In this document: positions 61,636-64,000 of the stretch, piece by piece
Position numbering within the stretch: position 1 is the stretch's first letter
Layout of the letters: each line of letters begins with the position of its first letter
Assembly (NCBI RefSeq): GCF_025717005.1
Contig: NZ_JAOVZU010000010.1
Location: 124,001-188,000 of the forward strand
DNA length: 64,000 nucleotides
Reading direction: 5' to 3'
Source of the DNA: Actinotalea endophytica
GTDB lineage: Bacteria > Actinomycetota > Actinomycetes > Actinomycetales > Cellulomonadaceae
The notes under the pieces: generated by a model
Databases searched by the model: none
Told to the model about the DNA's origin: nothing
The model's input: only the letters and a program-made list of their open reading frames with translations
Program-made: the position numbers and the translations under genes

Positions 61636-62834
61636 GCCTGCCCCGTGGCCGCGTGCAGCCGCTCACGGACCAGGGATCCCTGGTCGCCCGTGGCTCCGGT
61701 CTGGTCGAACGGCGACGCCAGGACGAGCGCCGCAGCGCCGAGCGCCCACTTGTCCTCGTCCCAGGAGTCGATCAGGTACGACGTGCCCCGGCGGCTGGGC
61801 ATCAGGTGGCGACGGAACGACGGGGCGAAGCCCGCCTCCCAGTGCCGCCACGCGGAGATGCCCTCACCGAGCATGACGACGACCTCGGGATCGAGCGTGT
61901 GGACGACGCCCGCGAGAGCACGGCCCAGCATCGCGCCCGCCTCGGCGAGCACCTCCGCGGCCACGGCGTCGCCCGCGTCCGCGGCGGCGTGCAGGGCCTC
62001 GACACCGGCGCCCTCGCCGATCACGCGGCGCTCGACGGCGGTGCGCTCGAGTGCCGCCTGGCCGATGTGTGCCTCGAGGCAGCCTCGCGACCCGCAGGCG
62101 CACTCCGGCCCGTCGACGGACATGGGGATGTGGCCGATCTCTCCGGCGCCGCCGAACGCGCCGCGGTAGAGCGCACCGTCGATCACGATCCCGCACCCGA
62201 TCCCGCGGCCGATGGTGGCGACGAGGTAGGAACCGTGCTCGCGGCCGATGCCGTAGACCCGCTCGGCGACCGCGAGGGTGTTCACGTCGTTCTCGACGAG
62301 CACCGGCACGCCGAGCGCGGCGCGCAGGGAGCGCCCGACCGGCGCCTCGGACCAGCCGAGCGTCGGTGCCTCGACGCTGCCCGAGGCCTGGCCGTCGACG
62401 GCACCGGGGATGCCGACGCCGACGCCCAGGAGCTGGCCCTCGTAGTCGCGCACGGCGGCACGCAGCAGGTTGCCGAGCGCGTCGAGGGCGTCCGGGGCGT
62501 CCGGGTCGAAGGGGTGCACGCTCGAGCGGTCGACCGATCCGTCGAGCGCCACGTGCACGACGGCGACGTGGTCGGCCGTGACCTTGGCGCCGATCGCGCC
62601 GAGCCCGGTGGACACCAGGCCCAGGAGCCGCGCGGGTCGCCCGCCGAGCGACGGCACCTGGTCGAGCTCGCGGACGAGGCCGCGGGCGAGCAGGGCCTTG
62701 GTGGTCTGCGTGACGGTGGCCGGGCTGATCGCGAGCTCGCGGGCGATCTGCGCCCGGGACAGCGGACCGCGCGTTCCGAGGAGACCGAGGACCGACGACG
62801 GGACGAGGTCGCCGCGCGCGGGCTGTGCAGGCAC
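61632..62834 (-). CDS. ROK-family sugar repressor
   Basis: A 400-aa regulator. Start placed at the third GTG of a GTG triplet (62834) because AGGAG lies 5 nt upstream; longer forms would cover the promoter. Winged-helix HTH ([20 protein letters not shown], about 28-47), then a ROK kinase-like domain with [15 protein letters not shown], the HIPM...[12 protein letters not shown] zinc/ROK signature (about 232-255). It heads the operon and would release it on binding an alpha-glucoside. Confidence 0.93.
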   Translation of the reverse strand: MPAQPARGDLVPSSVLGLLGTRGPLSRAQIARELAISPATVTQTTKALLARGLVRELDQVPSLGGRPARLLGLVSTGLGAIGAKVTADHVAVVHVALDGSVDRSSVHPFDPDAPDALDALGNLLRAAVRDYEGQLLGVGVGIPGAVDGQASGSVEAPTLGWSEAPVGRSLRAALGVPVLVENDVNTLAVAERVYGIGREHGSYLVATIGRGIGCGIVIDGALYRGAFGGAGEIGHIPMSVDGPECACGSRGCLEAHIGQAALERTAVERRVIGEGAGVEALHAAADAGDAVAAEVLAEAGAMLGRALAGVVHTLDPEVVVMLGEGISAWRHWEAGFAPSFRRHLMPSRRGTSYLIDSWDEDKWALGAAALVLASPFDQTGATGDQGSLVRERLHAATGQA

Positions 62835-62854
62835 CACCACTCCTTTGTTCGTGG

Positions 62855-62897
62855 CTTTATTTAGTCCCAAAGTATCTATCGGGTCGCCGGACGTCAA
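62855..62897 (-). promoter_or_regulatory. ROK operon promoter and candidate operator
   Basis: Leftward TTGACG (62897-62892), 17-bp spacer, TACTTT (62874-62869). The AT-rich CTTTATTTAGTCCCAAAG (62855-62872), much lower in G+C than its surroundings, covers the -10 and start site and has the CTTT...AAAG ends of a partial dyad, suiting a ROK operator. The ribosome site AAAGGAG follows at 62840-62846. Confidence 0.6.
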
Positions 62898-63014
62898 CCC
62901 CGGATCCTCAGGTGGCTCTCAGACCGAGCACGTATCCTCGACCCGGTCCGCAGCGTGCGGACGACCCGGGGCGTGTGCTCGCACCGCCCGGCTCCCGAAC
63001 CCAGAAGGACCCTC

Positions 63015-63980
63015 ATGCGCCGACCGGCCGCTGCCCTGTCCGCCCTCGCCCTGGCGGGGACCGCCCTGCTCGCGGGCTGCTCGAGCGGGACCGGCTCGGA
63101 CCCGACGACCACCGCGACCGACACCGCGAGCGCCACCGCGACGACCGACCCCGACGCCCAGGCTGCGCTCGACTCGGTCGGCGTCGCGGGCGACGCCGGT
63201 GCCGCCCCGACCGTCACGTTCGACACCCCCTGGGACATCGGCTCGACCGCAGCGAAGGTGCTCGTGCAGGGCGACGGCGAGACTGTCGCGGCGGACAGCC
63301 TCGTGACCGTCGACTACGCCGTGTACTCCGGCGACGACGGCTCGACGATCCTGTCCAGCTGGGACGAGGGCCACCCCGACGTCATCCCGATGACCGGGCT
63401 CGACGCGACCTTCGACCCGCTGGTCGAGGCGATCGTCGGCAACGGCGTCGGCACGCGCGTGCTCTTCGGCCTTCCCGGCACGCCGGCCACCGACAGCTCG
63501 GACGCGGTGCCTTCCGCCGTGTGGGTCATCGACGTGACCGGGATCGTCGCGAACCGCGCCTCCGGCGAGCCGGTGACCCCGGCCGAAGGCCTGCCCACCG
63601 TGACGCTGGCGGACGACGGCACGCCGTCCATCGAGATCCCGGACGGCTTCGAGGCGCCGACCGACCTCGTGATCCAGACGCTCATCCGCGGCGACGGCGC
63701 GACCGTCGAGTCCGGTCAGACCGTGACCGTCCAGTACTCCGGCTGGCTCACCGACGGCACCCTGTTCGACTCGTCGTGGGAGAACGGCTCGGCGTTCACC
63801 ACCCAGATCGGCACCGGCTCGGTCATCGACGGCTGGGACCAGGGCCTGGTCGGCCAGACGGTCGGCAGCCAGGTGCTGCTGATCATCCCGCCGGACCTCG
63901 CATATGGCGACCAGGCCTCCAGCTCGGTCCCGGCCGGCTCTACGCTGATCTTCGTCGTGGACATCCTCGCGTCCTACTGA
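63015..63980 (+). CDS. Tandem FKBP-type peptidyl-prolyl isomerase lipoprotein
   Basis: A 321-aa lipoprotein (MRRPAAALSALALAGTALLA; lipobox LLAGC, Cys 21). A Thr/Ala-rich linker leads to a degenerate FKBP domain (about 80-185, VLVQGDGETVAADSLVTVDY) and a complete one (about 225-321) with GQTVTVQYSGWLTDGTLFDS, GSVIDGWDQGLVG and IPPDLAYGD. It folds exported proteins at proline bonds outside the membrane. Divergent from the ROK operon. Confidence 0.93.
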   Translation: MRRPAAALSALALAGTALLAGCSSGTGSDPTTTATDTASATATTDPDAQAALDSVGVAGDAGAAPTVTFDTPWDIGSTAAKVLVQGDGETVAADSLVTVDYAVYSGDDGSTILSSWDEGHPDVIPMTGLDATFDPLVEAIVGNGVGTRVLFGLPGTPATDSSDAVPSAVWVIDVTGIVANRASGEPVTPAEGLPTVTLADDGTPSIEIPDGFEAPTDLVIQTLIRGDGATVESGQTVTVQYSGWLTDGTLFDSSWENGSAFTTQIGTGSVIDGWDQGLVGQTVGSQVLLIIPPDLAYGDQASSSVPAGSTLIFVVDILASY

Positions 63981-64000
63981 CACCCCCGCTCCCGAGTGAG

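Noticed and set aside
62835-62897. Longer ROK protein starting at 62897
   Set aside because: This start would place the promoter and AT-rich operator within the coding sequence and has no ribosome site; the GTG at 62834 follows AGGAG.

Overview
The window is very G+C-rich, densely coded DNA. It looks like the chromosome of an actinobacterium, probably Micrococcales near Cellulomonas (inferred from gene content: a conservon-type cvnABCD operon, ThrE, DUF3263 and DUF5926 proteins, GH15/GH31 sugar loci, frequent GTG starts). There are no rRNA genes and no CRISPR array.

Region 1 (1 to about 20,640) is the right-hand part of a temperate Caudovirales-type prophage that abuts the 3' end of a tRNA-Arg(ACG) gene. 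Almost all genes run leftward. From right to left they are: an immunity region (repressor, ImmA-like protease and DUF3263 protein reading right; Cro-like and excisionase-like genes reading left); a long early operon of small genes coupled by 1-4 nt overlaps, including a YqaJ-type exonuclease and a RecT annealase; small zinc-binding and ASCH proteins; a DUF2303 protein; HTH proteins; a RuvC-like resolvase; a replication initiator with iteron-like repeats inside its gene; a probable small terminase; the large terminase; and the start of the portal gene, cut by the window edge. Four genes read against this operon: two neighbouring membrane proteins (6957-8216), a 70-aa protein (3964-4176) and a 69-aa acidic protein (13233-13442). 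They are the best candidates for lysogenic-conversion or phage-exclusion functions. No integrase is present at the tRNA end.

Region 2 (20.7-29.9 kb) is host sequence: an OsmC-like protein, a secreted ScyD/ScyE-like protein, a PLP-dependent decarboxylase, a coiled-coil protein, an anchored protein, a gene-poor stretch, a ThrE-type exporter flanked by two different tRNA-Ser genes, and a PIN-like protein.

Region 3 (29.9-35.4 kb) is a cvnABCD signalling operon: NIT/HAMP sensor kinase, roadblock protein, DUF742 protein and small GTPase.

Region 4 (35.5-53.7 kb) holds housekeeping genes: quinone oxidoreductase, EamA exporter, HAD phosphatase, serS, a diacylglycerol-kinase-like lipid kinase, pheA, an internally duplicated 1,527-aa membrane protein, a GT2 glycosyltransferase, a DUF5926 protein, phosphoglucomutase, an MFS transporter, a ferritin-like/VIT1 fusion and metF.

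Region 5 (53.7-62.9 kb) is a compact leftward alpha-glucoside locus: ROK repressor, two ABC permeases, a substrate-binding lipoprotein, a GH15 isomaltose-glucohydrolase-like enzyme, a GH31 alpha-glycosidase and an MFS transporter. The binding protein and GH15 frames run together with no stop codon across a strong hairpin and a run of eight G. The window ends with a tandem-FKBP lipoprotein.
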